Of a stretch of 64,000 bases of DNA, positions 8,717 to 19,294 are shown piece by piece. The stretch's first letter is position 1; each line of letters begins with the position of its first letter. Source of the stretch: Allopusillimonas ginsengisoli (GTDB lineage Bacteria; Pseudomonadota; Gammaproteobacteria; Burkholderiales; Burkholderiaceae_B); the NCBI RefSeq assembly GCF_004153455.1, contig NZ_SDQE01000004.1, positions 62,001 to 126,000 on the forward strand, given 5' to 3'. The notes beneath the pieces are model-generated. The model did no database searches and was not told the origin of the DNA. It worked only from the letters and a program-made list of their open reading frames with translations. Position numbers and translations under genes: made by a program.

Positions 8717-9195
8717 ACATCAACCTCCTTGGTCATGGCTAAGTTGGATCCGGCCTGCGGTGGGAACTGGCCTAGCTGCAGGAACAGGCCAAACCAATCT
8801 TCCATGTGCCAGGTCGCGGTCAGACGCTTGCCGTCGAGCGTGTGAAACTCGTGAAGGCGAAAGCTCACCTTCTTGCCGGTTGGGGGGACGCCGAAGAATT
8901 CGCCTTGATGGGTGCCGCTGATCTCGGCGCGAACGCCTATCTTGCCAGGCTCTTGGACCATGTCATGAACGATAATCTGAAGGTCGGGGAACGCCTGGAT
9001 GACGCTGCGGATGATGGGCTTGATGCCTTCGGGCCCGGGCCGCTGCCCGGGCGCCAGTGGAATGTCATCCCAAGTCGGCGCCAGAACTCCGTCTATCAGA
9101 TTGGGGTTCCTGTCACTGAATGCCCGATAGAACGTTTCCACCGCCAAACGCTCCGTGCGAAGGCGATCGATGCCATTGATGCTGGATATATTCAT
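8713..9195 (-). CDS. SnoaL-like ester cyclase / polyketide-cyclase-fold protein
   Basis: A 160-residue protein of the SnoaL-like NTF2 fold. Family features are AVETFYRAFSDRN, the GPEGIKPIIRSVIQAFPDLQI core, VRAEISGTHQGEFFGVPPTGKK and the TWHMEDWFGLFLQLG ending. Such proteins include cyclases, but many have unknown small-molecule substrates. It overlaps the following oxidoreductase by 4 bases and is divergent from a LysR gene, so it is the first gene of a LysR-controlled two-gene unit, perhaps for detoxifying a reactive compound. Confidence 0.82.
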   Translation of the reverse strand: MNISSINGIDRLRTERLAVETFYRAFSDRNPNLIDGVLAPTWDDIPLAPGQRPGPEGIKPIIRSVIQAFPDLQIIVHDMVQEPGKIGVRAEISGTHQGEFFGVPPTGKKVSFRLHEFHTLDGKRLTATWHMEDWFGLFLQLGQFPPQAGSNLAMTKEVDV

Positions 9196-9253
9196 AAGCC
9201 GCTGCTCATCGTGAGGTTATGGGTGATGGCAGGATTCTGTCGGCGGCAGTAAA

Positions 9254-9268
9254 ATTTGTCTAACAAAT
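9254..9268. promoter_or_regulatory. probable LysR operator (T-N11-A palindrome)
   Basis: ATTTGT-CTA-ACAAAT is a perfect 6-3-6 palindrome that contains the T-N11-A pattern of LysR-type sites. It sits 27 bp before the lysR ATG and 59 bp before the divergent SnoaL-like start, where a regulator would control both directions. Confidence 0.6.
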
Positions 9269-9294
9269 AACTGATATATCTAATTATTCGTTCT

Positions 9295-10212
9295 ATGAAT
9301 TTTCATGGCATAGACCTGAACCTGCTCGTGGCGTTCGACGCTTTGATGAACGAGCGGAACGTAACCCGCGCCGCCACCCAGGTCGGTGTGAGTCAACCCG
9401 CCATGAGCGCGGCGCTATCGAGGCTGCGAAAATGCTTCAGCGATCCACTGTTCTTGCGCAGCGCGGAGGGCCTGCTGCCTACGCCACGCGCGAGAGACTT
9501 GGCTGAACCCATTGCGCAAGCCTTGCGGCAAATCGAATTCACGCTTGTGAAAAAGCCCGAGTTTGTGCCAGAAAAGGCAACACTGACGTTCACATTGGGG
9601 CTGTCGGACTACCCCGCTTTCGTGCTCCTGCCTTCACTGCTGCAGGCGCTCGAAACGACGGCCCCGGGCGTGTCATTGAACGTGCATGCATTTAACGACC
9701 GGGATGACGCGGTAGACCTGCTGGATGCCGGCGTGATCGATGCGGCCATCGGCATGCCGCCTACACACGCTGATGGCCGAATACTGACGCGCCCCGTGCT
9801 TCAAGACCGGTTCGTTACGATCATTGCCAAAGACCATCCCGCCGCCCGACGCGGGATGAGCATGAAGACCTATCTGGATCTGCACCATGTGCTCGTGTCT
9901 CCCGAAAGCGAACGATATGGTCTGGTGGATCAGGCGCTTGCTCAGCAGGGCAAAAAGCGCAAACTCGCACTGACGCTGCCGCAGATGTTCGCCGTACCAG
10001 GCATTGTGGCCCGAACCAGCATGACCGCCACGATCATGAAGCAGGTCGCGCTCACCTCGCCGGCGGGGCACCGACTAGCGCTCTTTCCGCCTCCCGTCGC
10101 ATTGCCCGAGGTCGTATTCGATCTTATCTGGCATCGACGCAGCGACGCTCATCCCGCACAGTTATGGTTCAGAGGCTTTATCTCAGATCATGCCGCATGT
10201 TTTGCCGGATAG
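9295..10212 (+). CDS. LysR-family transcriptional regulator
   Basis: A 305-residue LysR regulator. The N-terminal helix-turn-helix LNLLVAFDALMNERNVTRAATQVGVSQPAMSAALSRLR (residues 8-45, given in pieces: NVTRAATQVGVSQPAMS) is of the NodD/SyrM-like type, followed by a periplasmic-binding-protein-like effector domain. It is divergent from the SnoaL/oxidoreductase pair, its probable target. The last few codons overlap an IS3 remnant on the other strand, so its extreme C terminus may have been rewritten by the insertion; total length is still normal for the family. Confidence 0.92.
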   Translation: MNFHGIDLNLLVAFDALMNERNVTRAATQVGVSQPAMSAALSRLRKCFSDPLFLRSAEGLLPTPRARDLAEPIAQALRQIEFTLVKKPEFVPEKATLTFTLGLSDYPAFVLLPSLLQALETTAPGVSLNVHAFNDRDDAVDLLDAGVIDAAIGMPPTHADGRILTRPVLQDRFVTIIAKDHPAARRGMSMKTYLDLHHVLVSPESERYGLVDQALAQQGKKRKLALTLPQMFAVPGIVARTSMTATIMKQVALTSPAGHRLALFPPPVALPEVVFDLIWHRRSDAHPAQLWFRGFISDHAACFAG

Positions 10213-10451
10213 TGGTAGCCGCTCTCATTGATGCTGAACGCTTCGCATGCCAAGCGGATGCTGACTTTGAACTGCACAACGACACCGCGCGTCATCATGC
10301 AGGCATCCATGCCGTCGTACTTGGCCCGCCACTTGTAGAGCGAGGCGCTGCTCATGCCGTGTTCGCGGAATAGCTCTGGCACGGGCGCTCCTGCTTCGGC
10401 TTGCTTGAGGATCGCCATGATCTGGCTGTCTGTGAATCGGGGTTGCTTCAT
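10188..10451 (-). mobile_element. IS3-family transposase remnant (OrfA fused to a piece of OrfB)
   Basis: The 87-residue frame begins MKQPRFTDSQIMAILKQAEA and continues through REHGMSSASLYKWRAKYDGMD, the helix-turn-helix OrfA of IS3-family elements. After about residue 53 it jumps to RLACEAFSINESGYHYPAK, which resembles the N-terminal part of OrfB. The C-terminal half of OrfA, the frameshift region and the DDE catalytic domain are all missing. This is an internally deleted relic and cannot move by itself. Its end overlaps the lysR 3' end. I did not find clear terminal inverted repeats. Confidence 0.85.
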
Positions 10452-10533
10452 TGCGAATTTCCTGGTTTGGAAATTCTACCTTCGATCACTGCGATTTAAC
10501 GGAGGGATTACCAGGGCGAGGACGTCAAACGAC

Positions 10534-10833
10534 TCAAGAGGCAAAAGTCACATTGGGCATCAATCGATCTACGTGCGGCTGCTTACGCTGGCGGGCTTGT
10601 GCAAGGTCGTATTCAGTTTGAAGCGCAGTCCAAAACCGGGCAGTGCTAATCCCTGCCATTTCCAGACGAATAGCCAGATCCGGGCTTATGCCAGCCCTGC
10701 CATTGATGACGCGAGAAAGTGCCGTCCTAGACATGCCTAGCTTTTGTGCTGCTTCGCTTACTGTCAAGCGCAAAGGCTCAATGACTTGATCTCGTATTGT
10801 GCTTCCGGGATGGGGATGGCTCAAAGTGTTCAT
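10534..10833 (-). CDS. higA: HigA-family antitoxin
   Basis: A 99-residue helix-turn-helix antitoxin. The pattern HPHPGSTIRDQVIEPLRLTVSEAAQKLGMSR is characteristic of the HigA group (shown here in its first residues HPHPGSTIRDQVIEPL), with recognition helix LSRVINGRAGISPDLAIRLE. It should bind and neutralise HigB and repress the operon. It begins 11 bp after the higB stop, giving the toxin-first order typical of higBA. Confidence 0.93.
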   Translation of the reverse strand: MNTLSHPHPGSTIRDQVIEPLRLTVSEAAQKLGMSRTALSRVINGRAGISPDLAIRLEMAGISTARFWTALQTEYDLAQARQRKQPHVDRLMPNVTFAS

Positions 10834-10844
10834 GTGTTTCTCGT

Positions 10845-11123
10845 TCAGTGATAGTCCTGGTAATCGACGATATCTACATCATTGCCGTCAAAAACAAACG
10901 TAACACGCCAATTGCCATTGACCACGATTGACCAATATCCTCTGAGATTGCCGTGTAATGGGTGCAATCCGAAGCCCGGAAGATTTAACTCACCAGGCTC
11001 TGACGCCACATCCAAAGCGCGCAGAATTTGCCCGAGCTTTTTTGCATGATTCGGTTGAATCCCTTGCACTGAGGAAGTCCTGAAGAATCGCTCAAGCCCT
11101 TTGTGGCGGAATCGCTTAATCAT
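10845..11123 (-). CDS. higB: HigB-family (RelE superfamily) toxin
   Basis: Ribosome-dependent mRNA endonuclease toxin. The 92-residue product starts MIKRFRHKGLERFF and has the family features GIQPNHAKKLGQILRALD, LPGFGLHPLHGNLRGYWSI and GNWRVTFVFDGNDVDIVDYQDYH. An upstream in-frame start at 11234 would add 37 residues with no family match, so the ATG at 11123 is preferred. It is the first gene of the higBA pair, placed between an IS3 remnant and groESL. All positions usually conserved appear intact. Confidence 0.93.
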   Translation of the reverse strand: MIKRFRHKGLERFFRTSSVQGIQPNHAKKLGQILRALDVASEPGELNLPGFGLHPLHGNLRGYWSIVVNGNWRVTFVFDGNDVDIVDYQDYH

Positions 11124-11336
11124 AGCCCATTGTACTGCGTAGCGGCACAAGGCACAATAATTTGCTTGTGCCTTTGCATGGCGGCGGTGTCTATTGAAGT
11201 CCGACCAGGACGCCCAGGCAGCGCGGGTCGCCAAATTGCTCGGAGATCGAGTTCAGCGCTGAGTGACATACTTTGCAAACTCACTGGCAACCGACAGAAA
11301 ATCCACACCAATATGTAACAAAGCAGGTCCACCCCC
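11124..11336. other. gene-free stretch upstream of groESL
   Basis: Between the higB start and the groES promoter I see no supportable gene. Open frames here lack family resemblance and ribosome sites. It should hold the higBA promoter on the minus strand, but no clear -35/-10 pair was found. Confidence 0.5.
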
Positions 11337-11364
11337 TTGAAGAAACTCACTTCGTCCTTATAAT
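11337..11364 (+). promoter_or_regulatory. groESL promoter
   Basis: TTGAAG (11337-11342), a 16-base spacer and TATAAT (11359-11364) form a strong sigma-70 type promoter. The preceding base makes the -35 read CTTGAAG, which also resembles a heat-shock sigma-32 -35 box. The -10 touches the CIRCE operator, so repressor binding would block it. Confidence 0.8.
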
Positions 11365-11390
11365 TAGCACTCGAGGGGGTCGAGTGCTAA
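11364..11390. promoter_or_regulatory. CIRCE operator for HrcA
   Basis: TTAGCACTC, nine bases, then GAGTGCTAA: a perfect match to the CIRCE consensus. It overlaps the -10 box and lies 59 bp before groES. HrcA repressor should bind here and release on heat shock. Confidence 0.97.
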
Positions 11391-11449
11391 CAGCACATAC
11401 CGACCCCTCAGCTATGTCAATCAACTATTTATTGAACAGGAGTTCCTCC

Positions 11450-13415
<1,966 letters not shown>

Positions 13416-13474
13416 ACCGTCAGTCATCGCGCCGGGGCGCAAGCCCCGGCGGCTACGATTACACAGCTGTGCCC

Positions 13475-13502
13475 AATGCCTCCGGTTCGCCGGAGGCATT
13501 TT
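13475..13502 (+). terminator. rho-independent terminator after groEL
   Basis: An 11-bp perfect stem AATGCCTCCGG / CCGGAGGCATT closes a TTCG tetraloop and runs into TTTT. A second GC-rich hairpin, GCCGGGGC-GCAA-GCCCCGGC, lies just upstream at 13431-13450 and lacks a T run. Confidence 0.9.
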
Positions 13503-13580
13503 GCTGCCCATTGCGGTAGGCTCTCTATAATGCAAGGCCAACCACCCGATATGTGATTGCACATACAGGAAAAAGACCTT

Positions 13581-13967
13581 ATGCATTCCTCCTACAAAAG
13601 CAAAGGCGGCCCTGCGCGTCTTATTCATGCCCTGCGCTATTCGATTCAGGGCCTGGCGGCCGCGTTCCGGCACGAAGCGGCATTCCGCCAGGAGTTGCTG
13701 CTGACGGTCGTACTCCTGCCGGTTGCGCTCTGGATCAGCCGCACGCTGCTCGAAGCAGTATTGATGATAGGCGCGCTAGTGCTCGTGCTGATTGTCGAAC
13801 TGCTGAACTCTGCGCTGGAGGCGCTCGCCGATACTATCACCACCGAACACCACCCAATGGTAGGCAGGGCCAAAGACCTGGGCAGTGCTGCGGTGTTACT
13901 GGCCTTGGGTCTTGCCGCACTGATCTGGCTGGGTGTGATCGGAACCCATATCTCAGGCAGCCTATAA
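13581..13967 (+). CDS. dgkA: diacylglycerol kinase
   Basis: Small integral-membrane kinase of 128 residues that phosphorylates diacylglycerol for lipid recycling. It shows the DgkA pattern: [14 protein letters not shown], two hydrophobic helices, the signature [15 protein letters not shown], then a [15 protein letters not shown] third helix. The ATG at 13581 has AGGA 10 bases before it; an upstream TTG frame is less likely. A TATAAT sequence at 13526-13531 may be its -10 box, but no convincing -35 is seen. pyrF follows after 17 bp, so they may share a transcript. Confidence 0.95.
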   Translation: MHSSYKSKGGPARLIHALRYSIQGLAAAFRHEAAFRQELLLTVVLLPVALWISRTLLEAVLMIGALVLVLIVELLNSALEALADTITTEHHPMVGRAKDLGSAAVLLALGLAALIWLGVIGTHISGSL

Positions 13968-13984
13968 TCCGCAAACCAACCACG

Positions 13985-14809
13985 ATGCCTGCCATGACTT
14001 TTATACAGAAACTCGAACGCGCCTGGTCCTCTACCAACTCTATGCTGACGGTAGGACTGGACCCGGACCCCCAGCGTTTTCCGGCCGAACTCTCAGGCAG
14101 GCCCGATGCAATCTACGAATTCTGCCGGGCGATCGTGGATGTCACTGCACAGTATGCCTGCGCCATCAAGCCGCAGATTGCCTATTTTTCGTCTGCCCGG
14201 GCTGAAGACCAGCTTGAGGCTCTGTGCGCCTACATCCATGACACACATCCTCACTTGCCCATTATCCTGGATGCCAAGCGGGGCGACATTGGCTCCACCG
14301 CCGAGCAGTATGCGCGCGAAGCGTTTGAACGCTACGAGGCGGATGCCGTCACAGTGAATCCCTATATGGGCTATGACAGTGTCGAGCCTTACCTCTCATG
14401 GAAAAGCAAAGGGGTGATCGTATTGTGCCGCACCTCCAACAAGGGCGGCTCGGACCTGCAGTTTCTGGAGAGCGCCGATGGCACGCCGCTGTATCTGAAG
14501 GTCGCCGAAATGGTATCCGAACGCTGGAACACCGGCCAGCAGTGCGCGCTTGTGGTGGGGGCCACATTCCCCGAAGAAATTACCAAGGTCAGGGCCCGGG
14601 TGGGCGATATGCCATTGCTGGTGCCTGGCATAGGCGCGCAGGGGGGCGATATTCCAGCCACGGTGAACGCGGGTAAGGACAGCAAGGGCACAGGGATGAT
14701 GATCAACTCTTCGCGCGCCATTCTGTACGCGAGTGGCGGCGACGATTGGCGCGAGGCAGCCGCGCATGCGGCGCGCGCGACGCGCGACGCCATCAACGCG
14801 GCGCGATAA
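13985..14809 (+). CDS. pyrF: orotidine 5'-phosphate decarboxylase (type 2)
   Basis: Last step of UMP synthesis, decarboxylating OMP. The 274-residue protein has the type 2 PyrF features: [13 protein letters not shown] near the start, KPQIAYFSS, the active-site block [16 protein letters not shown] (about 90-105), NPYMGYDS and a C-terminal phosphate-binding SSRAILYAS. Two in-frame ATGs (13985 and 13994) are possible starts; the first is used here. A GGGGCA-GGCT-TGCCCC hairpin at 14828-14843 after the gene could be a weak terminator. Confidence 0.97.
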   Translation: MPAMTFIQKLERAWSSTNSMLTVGLDPDPQRFPAELSGRPDAIYEFCRAIVDVTAQYACAIKPQIAYFSSARAEDQLEALCAYIHDTHPHLPIILDAKRGDIGSTAEQYAREAFERYEADAVTVNPYMGYDSVEPYLSWKSKGVIVLCRTSNKGGSDLQFLESADGTPLYLKVAEMVSERWNTGQQCALVVGATFPEEITKVRARVGDMPLLVPGIGAQGGDIPATVNAGKDSKGTGMMINSSRAILYASGGDDWREAAAHAARATRDAINAAR

Positions 14810-14849
14810 TCACAAGCGCGGAAGGTCGGGGCAGGCTTGCCCCCGCGGT

Positions 14850-15359
14850 TTACGTGGCCGGCGCAATAAGCGAAATGGCCGTCTCCAGTGCAAAGGCCAC
14901 CGCCGCCTGACGGATGGCCGCACGGTCGCCCTCGAATATTCGGGTCATGGCGCGCGTGGCCACACCCGCTGAGGCGCGTTGCGCAAATCCGAAACACACC
15001 ATGCCGACAGGCTTGCCTTGTGTGCCGCCCCCCGGGCCGGCTATACCGGTCGTGGACACCGCCAGATTGGCGTACGGCGCCGTCGCCAGCACGCCTGCAG
15101 CCATTTCCATGGCAGTTTCTTCGCTGACAGCACCAAATCGCTCGAGTGTGTCTTCGTTGACACGTAGCTGCTCGGTTTTCGCCTCGTTGCTGTATGTCAC
15201 GAAGCCTCGATCGAACCACTGGCTTGATCCTGCGGTGTGGGTCATGGCGGCAGCAAGCAGCCCGCCGGTGCACGATTCCGCGCAGGCGAACATCCAGCCC
15301 TTTTCGACCAGCAGACGCCCCAGCTCGGGGGCCAGCGCCAATTCCTTGCTCGTACTCAT
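14850..15359 (-). CDS. pncC: nicotinamide-nucleotide amidohydrolase (CinA C-terminal domain family)
   Basis: Deamidates nicotinamide mononucleotide to nicotinate mononucleotide in pyridine nucleotide salvage. The 169 residues consist only of the CinA C-terminal domain: FACAESCTGGLLAAAMT (active-site Ser/Thr region, about 23-39), VTYSNEAKTEQLRV, and STTGIAGPGGGTQGKPVG. It lies 73 bp after pgpA on the same strand, at the tail of the rib-nusB-thiL-pgpA block. Confidence 0.94.
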   Translation of the reverse strand: MSTSKELALAPELGRLLVEKGWMFACAESCTGGLLAAAMTHTAGSSQWFDRGFVTYSNEAKTEQLRVNEDTLERFGAVSEETAMEMAAGVLATAPYANLAVSTTGIAGPGGGTQGKPVGMVCFGFAQRASAGVATRAMTRIFEGDRAAIRQAAVAFALETAISLIAPAT

Positions 15360-15432
15360 CAGTGGCTCCGTATAAGGTTCGGCATGGCAGCCGGAAAACG
15401 ATCAGATCAGGCCAGCAAAGGCCTAGCTGGCC

Positions 15433-15960
15433 TCAAGCCATCAGCCCGAACCGTACCAGCAGGGCAATGACCAGCAAACTATAGGCTGCCGCCAGGATGT
15501 CGTCCAACATGACGCCAAAACCGCTCTTGAACCGTCGATCACAGAAGCGCACTGGCGGCGGCTTGAAAATATCAAACAAGCGGAACACGATGAAGGCGAC
15601 GAGCTGAGGCAGAAACGCGGCGGGGGTCAGCCAGAGCACCAACCAGAAGGCCACGATTTCGTCCCACACCATCCCACCATGATCCGGCATGCCCATTTCC
15701 CGTCCTGTGCGATGGCAGGCCCAGCAGCCCAGCGCGAAAGCCAGCAGCAGCACAACGCCTATGCCCGCATCGGGCAGCCGGGATACGAGCGCTACCCACA
15801 ACAGCCACCCACACAATGTGCCCCAGGTGCCTGGTGCTGGGCGCAGCAGGCCGCTGCCCAGCCCAAAGGCAACGATGCGCGGAAATGAACGAAAAACCCA
15901 GGCGGCGCTGGGCTCAGGGACAGAGCCGGGCCGGGACGAAGAATGGTCGTTGGACTGCAT
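15433..15960 (-). CDS. pgpA: phosphatidylglycerophosphatase A
   Basis: Membrane phosphatase that makes phosphatidylglycerol. The 175-residue product from the ATG at 15960 shows GLGSGLLRPAPGTWGTL, the PDHGGMVWDEIVAFW motif with the catalytic acidic residues, FRLFDIFKPPP and a KSGFGVMLDDILAA ending. Four hydrophobic segments are present. A longer frame extends upstream to 16164 but overlaps thiL and is not family-like. It lies 32 bp after thiL. Confidence 0.94.
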   Translation of the reverse strand: MQSNDHSSSRPGSVPEPSAAWVFRSFPRIVAFGLGSGLLRPAPGTWGTLCGWLLWVALVSRLPDAGIGVVLLLAFALGCWACHRTGREMGMPDHGGMVWDEIVAFWLVLWLTPAAFLPQLVAFIVFRLFDIFKPPPVRFCDRRFKSGFGVMLDDILAAAYSLLVIALLVRFGLMA

Positions 15961-15992
15961 AAACGCGCTAAACGCCTGCGTAGAAGAATGGA

Positions 15993-16952
15993 TCAGGAAA
16001 AATGGTCGAAACCACCCACAGCCAAATGCACGGCAGCACCGCTGGCATCGACTACCCGAACGCCCTGCCCCGGCTTGATATGGCCTACTCGCGTGACACG
16101 TACAGACATCTTGCCGGCCAGTGCGCCGATTGCGTCGCGCTGGCCAGGCGGTGCGGTAAAGCATAATTGATAGACATCGCCCCCAGCAAGCACCGCCGAC
16201 TGGCGTACATCCGGGGCAACACCCTGCAGGGCGGAATCCACAGGCAAGCTGTCATAGGACAGTTCGGCAGCGCAGCCGCTCGCCCGGAGAATATGGCCCA
16301 GATCCTGCAGCAGGCCATCCGAGATATCGAGCGCAGCATGGGCAATGCCAGCGAGGTTGGCCGCAAAGGCCCAAGGCGGCATGGGCCGCTCCAGGGCATT
16401 GCGCGTCGCAGCCAATAGGCCCGCGTCCATCGGCAATTCGCCCTGCAACAGCCGCAAGGCGATATCCGGCGCGCCCAGTGTGCCCGTAATCCAGATATCG
16501 TCACCAGCGCGGGCCGCGGCCCTGCGCAGGGCTTGTTCAGGACGCACCTGACCGAAAGCCGTCACGCTGATCACAATACCGGATGGGCTGCGTGTAGTAT
16601 CGCCGCCGATCAACGGGCAGCCTGCCTGCGCCGCAAAATCATGAAAGCCTTGAGCAAAGGCCGCCAGCCAGTCATGATCGACCGCAGGCAACGACAGGCC
16701 GAGCAGACACCCCAGAGGCTGCGCGCCCATGGCGGCGAGGTCCGACACATTGACGGCCAATGCCTTGTGCCCGAGCCCCGAAGGATCGGCATCCGGAAAA
16801 AAATGCCGGCCTTCTATGAGCAGATCGATGCTGGTGGCGAGTTGATGGCCGGGCGCCACGGGAAAGAGCGCGCAGTCGTCGCCGACGCCCAGCATCCCGT
16901 CCGGCGCCGGACGGGAAAAGTAGCGACCGATGAGATCAAATTCGCTGTTCAA
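15993..16952 (-). CDS. thiL: thiamine-monophosphate kinase
   Basis: Phosphorylates thiamine monophosphate to the active diphosphate. The 319 residues start [11 protein letters not shown] and have the ATP/Mg motifs GVGDDCALF (about 22-30), [11 protein letters not shown]-like [13 protein letters not shown], and [15 protein letters not shown], then the C-terminal [11 protein letters not shown]. Its ATG overlaps the nusB stop by 4 bases (ATGA), which indicates coupled translation. Confidence 0.97.
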   Translation of the reverse strand: MNSEFDLIGRYFSRPAPDGMLGVGDDCALFPVAPGHQLATSIDLLIEGRHFFPDADPSGLGHKALAVNVSDLAAMGAQPLGCLLGLSLPAVDHDWLAAFAQGFHDFAAQAGCPLIGGDTTRSPSGIVISVTAFGQVRPEQALRRAAARAGDDIWITGTLGAPDIALRLLQGELPMDAGLLAATRNALERPMPPWAFAANLAGIAHAALDISDGLLQDLGHILRASGCAAELSYDSLPVDSALQGVAPDVRQSAVLAGGDVYQLCFTAPPGQRDAIGALAGKMSVRVTRVGHIKPGQGVRVVDASGAAVHLAVGGFDHFS

Positions 16953-17488
16953 CGAGCGCCCGGCCCCTGGCGACGCGCCGCCGCTGCGGCAACTTCGGCC
17001 GGACGCACGTCGGCCGCCATTTTGTCGAGTACGCCATTGACGAACTTGAAACCATCGGTGCCGCCAAACGACTTGGCCAGCTCAACGGCCTCGTTAATGG
17101 CGACTTTGTACGGTACTTCGATATGGTTGATCAGCTCGAAGCTGCCGATCAGCAAAATGGCATGTTCTACCGGCGAGAGCTCGTCCAGCGGCCTGTCGAC
17201 ATAGGGAAGAAAGCGTTCGCGCAATGCTGGTGCTTCGCGCAGCACGCCGTGCAACAGCGTTTTATACCAAGATGCATCAGCCTCGGAAAATTCGGTGTCA
17301 TCGCGGATATGGGCATCGATTTCGCCTGCATCCTGGAGGCTGTCGTCGCCGCGCAGCAGCCAGGCATAAATGCCCTGCAGCGCGAACTCGCGCGCGCGGC
17401 GGCGCGCACTGCGGGCGTTGACCCGTGCCGAGCCTGCCGACGCGGACTGCGGTTTACCTGTTGTCAAGATTTTCGTCCTCGTCTTCAT
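16949..17488 (-). CDS. nusB: transcription antitermination factor NusB
   Basis: RNA-binding factor of the rRNA antitermination complex. The core [18 protein letters not shown] through [33 protein letters not shown] and FVNGVLDK is a full NusB domain. The start is not certain. The ATG at 17488 gives 179 residues and overlaps the ribH end by 35 bases; a TTG at 17467 is an alternative. Long upstream frame to 17731 is the shadow of ribH. No strong ribosome site is visible, fitting translation coupled to ribH. Confidence 0.93.
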   Translation of the reverse strand: MKTRTKILTTGKPQSASAGSARVNARSARRRAREFALQGIYAWLLRGDDSLQDAGEIDAHIRDDTEFSEADASWYKTLLHGVLREAPALRERFLPYVDRPLDELSPVEHAILLIGSFELINHIEVPYKVAINEAVELAKSFGGTDGFKFVNGVLDKMAADVRPAEVAAAAARRQGPGAR

Positions 17489-18008
17489 CGAAGTCGTCGT
17501 CATCATCGTCGTCGTCTTCGTCTTCTTCGTAGTCATCGTCCTCGGACTCAGGCTCCAGGGCAGCCACCAGATTGGCCATTTCGACCGCGGTACGGGCGCA
17601 ATCGCGTCCTTTGTCGGCGGCACGCGCTTCAGCCTGTTCGTCGGTATCGGTTGTGAGCACGCCGTTCGCGACCGGAATGCCGGTTTCGAGCGCCACGCGG
17701 CTGATCGCTGCCGCGCTTTCGTTGCTGACAATCTCGAAATGGTAGGTTTCGCCGCGAATCACAGCGCCTAACGCGATCAGGGCATCGAACTCGAACGTTT
17801 CGGCCATTTGCGCCAGCGATACACCCAGCTCAAGCGCGCCTGGTACGGAAACAACCATGACATCGCGTTCGTCTACGCCAAGCTCGGCAAGCTCGGCCAG
17901 ACATGCGTCGAGTTCGGCCACGCCGATTTCTTCGTTGAAACGAGCCCGCACGATACCGATGTGCAGGCCTTCCCCGTTGAGATCGGGAGCCATGGTGTAG
18001 GGATTCAT
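17454..18008 (-). CDS. ribH: 6,7-dimethyl-8-ribityllumazine synthase with acidic tail
   Basis: Penultimate step of riboflavin synthesis, condensing the DHBP from RibB with a pyrimidinedione. Catalytic domain (about 1-152) shows [40 protein letters not shown] with the active-site histidine, and [17 protein letters not shown]. After ALEPE the protein adds about 30 residues that are almost all Asp and Glu (about 154-184), not part of the standard fold. The tail DNA overlaps the nusB start. The gene follows ribB by 26 bp. Confidence 0.97.
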   Translation of the reverse strand: MNPYTMAPDLNGEGLHIGIVRARFNEEIGVAELDACLAELAELGVDERDVMVVSVPGALELGVSLAQMAETFEFDALIALGAVIRGETYHFEIVSNESAAAISRVALETGIPVANGVLTTDTDEQAEARAADKGRDCARTAVEMANLVAALEPESEDDDYEEDEDDDDDDDDFDEDEDENLDNR

Positions 18009-18034
18009 AGTCGGTGTCCTATCAATGTGTGGGT

Positions 18035-19201
18035 TCAGGAATGGGGAGGTTCACTATCGTAACCCGTTATGGTCAGGGAAAAGCCGGCCATACTGGGCAT
18101 TTTTCGGGGACGGGCGAGCAATCTGGCCTTGCCGATATTGAGGTCACGCATAATCTGCGCGCCAATACCGTATGTACGCAGGCCGTAGCGGCTTTCACGA
18201 TCCGACAAGGGCGCTTCCGGTGCCTGGACTTGCTTCCAGGCTTCGAACTGGTCAAAGACAAGCTCGGGCGAGCCTTGACAGTTGAGCATGATGAGTACCC
18301 CAGACGGTGCCGCGGCAATGGCGCGCAAGGCGCTGGCAATGCTCCAGCTGTGCGTGGTGGCGCCTTCGAACAGGACATCCAGCAGGCTGGTGGGCTCGTG
18401 CACACGGACCAGTGTTTCAGTATCCGGCTGGATGTTGCCATGGGCAAGCGCCAGGTGCAAGGCGCCTGAAGCAAGATCGCGGTAGGCCACGGCCTGGAAT
18501 CCGCCCCAGGGCGTTGTGACTTCGCGACAGACCAGCCGTTCTACCATGGACTCGTGTTCGCTGCGGTACTGGATGAGGTCAGCAATGGTACCGATCTTGA
18601 GGCCATGCTCACGCGCAAATACCTTGAGATCCGGCAGGCGCGCCATGGTGCCATCGGGCTTGAGGATTTCACAGATCACTGCGGCAGGCGTCAGGCCAGC
18701 CAGGGCGGTGAGATCGCAGCCGGCTTCGGTGTGGCCGGCCCGCACCAGCACGCCGCCGCGCACCGCCTGCACCGGAAAGATATGGCCGGGCTGAACGACG
18801 TCTGAAGGCTTGGCGTCGCGGGCGACGGCCACCTGAATGGTGCGCGCCCGGTCTGCGGCCGAGATCCCTGTTTCGACGCCCTGGGCCGCCTCGATGGACA
18901 TGGTGAAGTTGGTGCCAAAGCGCGTGCCGTTGCGGCTGGCCATCAGCGGCAGGTCGAGCTGGCGGCAGCGATCTTCGGTAAGGGTGAGGCAGACCAAGCC
19001 GCGCGCGTGCGTGACCATGAAGTTGATGGCTTCAGGCGTGACGAACTCGGCCGCCATGACGAGATCACCCTCGTTCTCGCGGTCTTCTTCGTCGACCAGG
19101 ATGACCAGCCTGCCGGCGCGCAGCTCCGCCACAATTTCGGTGACGGGAGAAATATCGCAGGACTGGGTCGTGTCTGTGTGTATAGTTGTAGCGTTGCTCA
19201 T
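18035..19201 (-). CDS. ribB: 3,4-dihydroxy-2-butanone-4-phosphate synthase with degenerate GTP cyclohydrolase II domain
   Basis: The N-terminal half (about 15-215) is a complete RibB domain: [27 protein letters not shown], and [17 protein letters not shown]. It makes DHBP from ribulose 5-phosphate. The C-terminal half keeps the general outline of GTP cyclohydrolase II, but where that enzyme has its three zinc cysteines (in CLTGD...RCDC) this protein reads [18 protein letters not shown], with no cysteines. It is therefore unlikely to cleave GTP and fits the RibBX class of hybrid proteins. A separate ribA must exist elsewhere. It is the first gene of the block. The 93-bp upstream gap is too short for an FMN riboswitch. 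Confidence 0.93.
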   Translation of the reverse strand: MSNATTIHTDTTQSCDISPVTEIVAELRAGRLVILVDEEDRENEGDLVMAAEFVTPEAINFMVTHARGLVCLTLTEDRCRQLDLPLMASRNGTRFGTNFTMSIEAAQGVETGISAADRARTIQVAVARDAKPSDVVQPGHIFPVQAVRGGVLVRAGHTEAGCDLTALAGLTPAAVICEILKPDGTMARLPDLKVFAREHGLKIGTIADLIQYRSEHESMVERLVCREVTTPWGGFQAVAYRDLASGALHLALAHGNIQPDTETLVRVHEPTSLLDVLFEGATTHSWSIASALRAIAAAPSGVLIMLNCQGSPELVFDQFEAWKQVQAPEAPLSDRESRYGLRTYGIGAQIMRDLNIGKARLLARPRKMPSMAGFSLTITGYDSEPPHS

Positions 19202-19294
19202 GTTCCGGGCCCGATGAATGTTGGCTCATTTTAACCTTGCCGGGCAGGATAATCCCTGATTGCGGACAAGAAGCAGAAACCATTGCAAACAACC

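Noticed and set aside
10188-10451. Functional IS3 transposase
   Set aside because: The DDE catalytic domain and the end of OrfA are missing.
16949-17731. Extended nusB starting at 17731
   Set aside because: The extra residues are the shadow of ribH and do not resemble NusB; a start near 17488 fits the family.
19202-19294. FMN riboswitch upstream of ribB
   Set aside because: The gap is under 100 bp and lacks the conserved RFN core.
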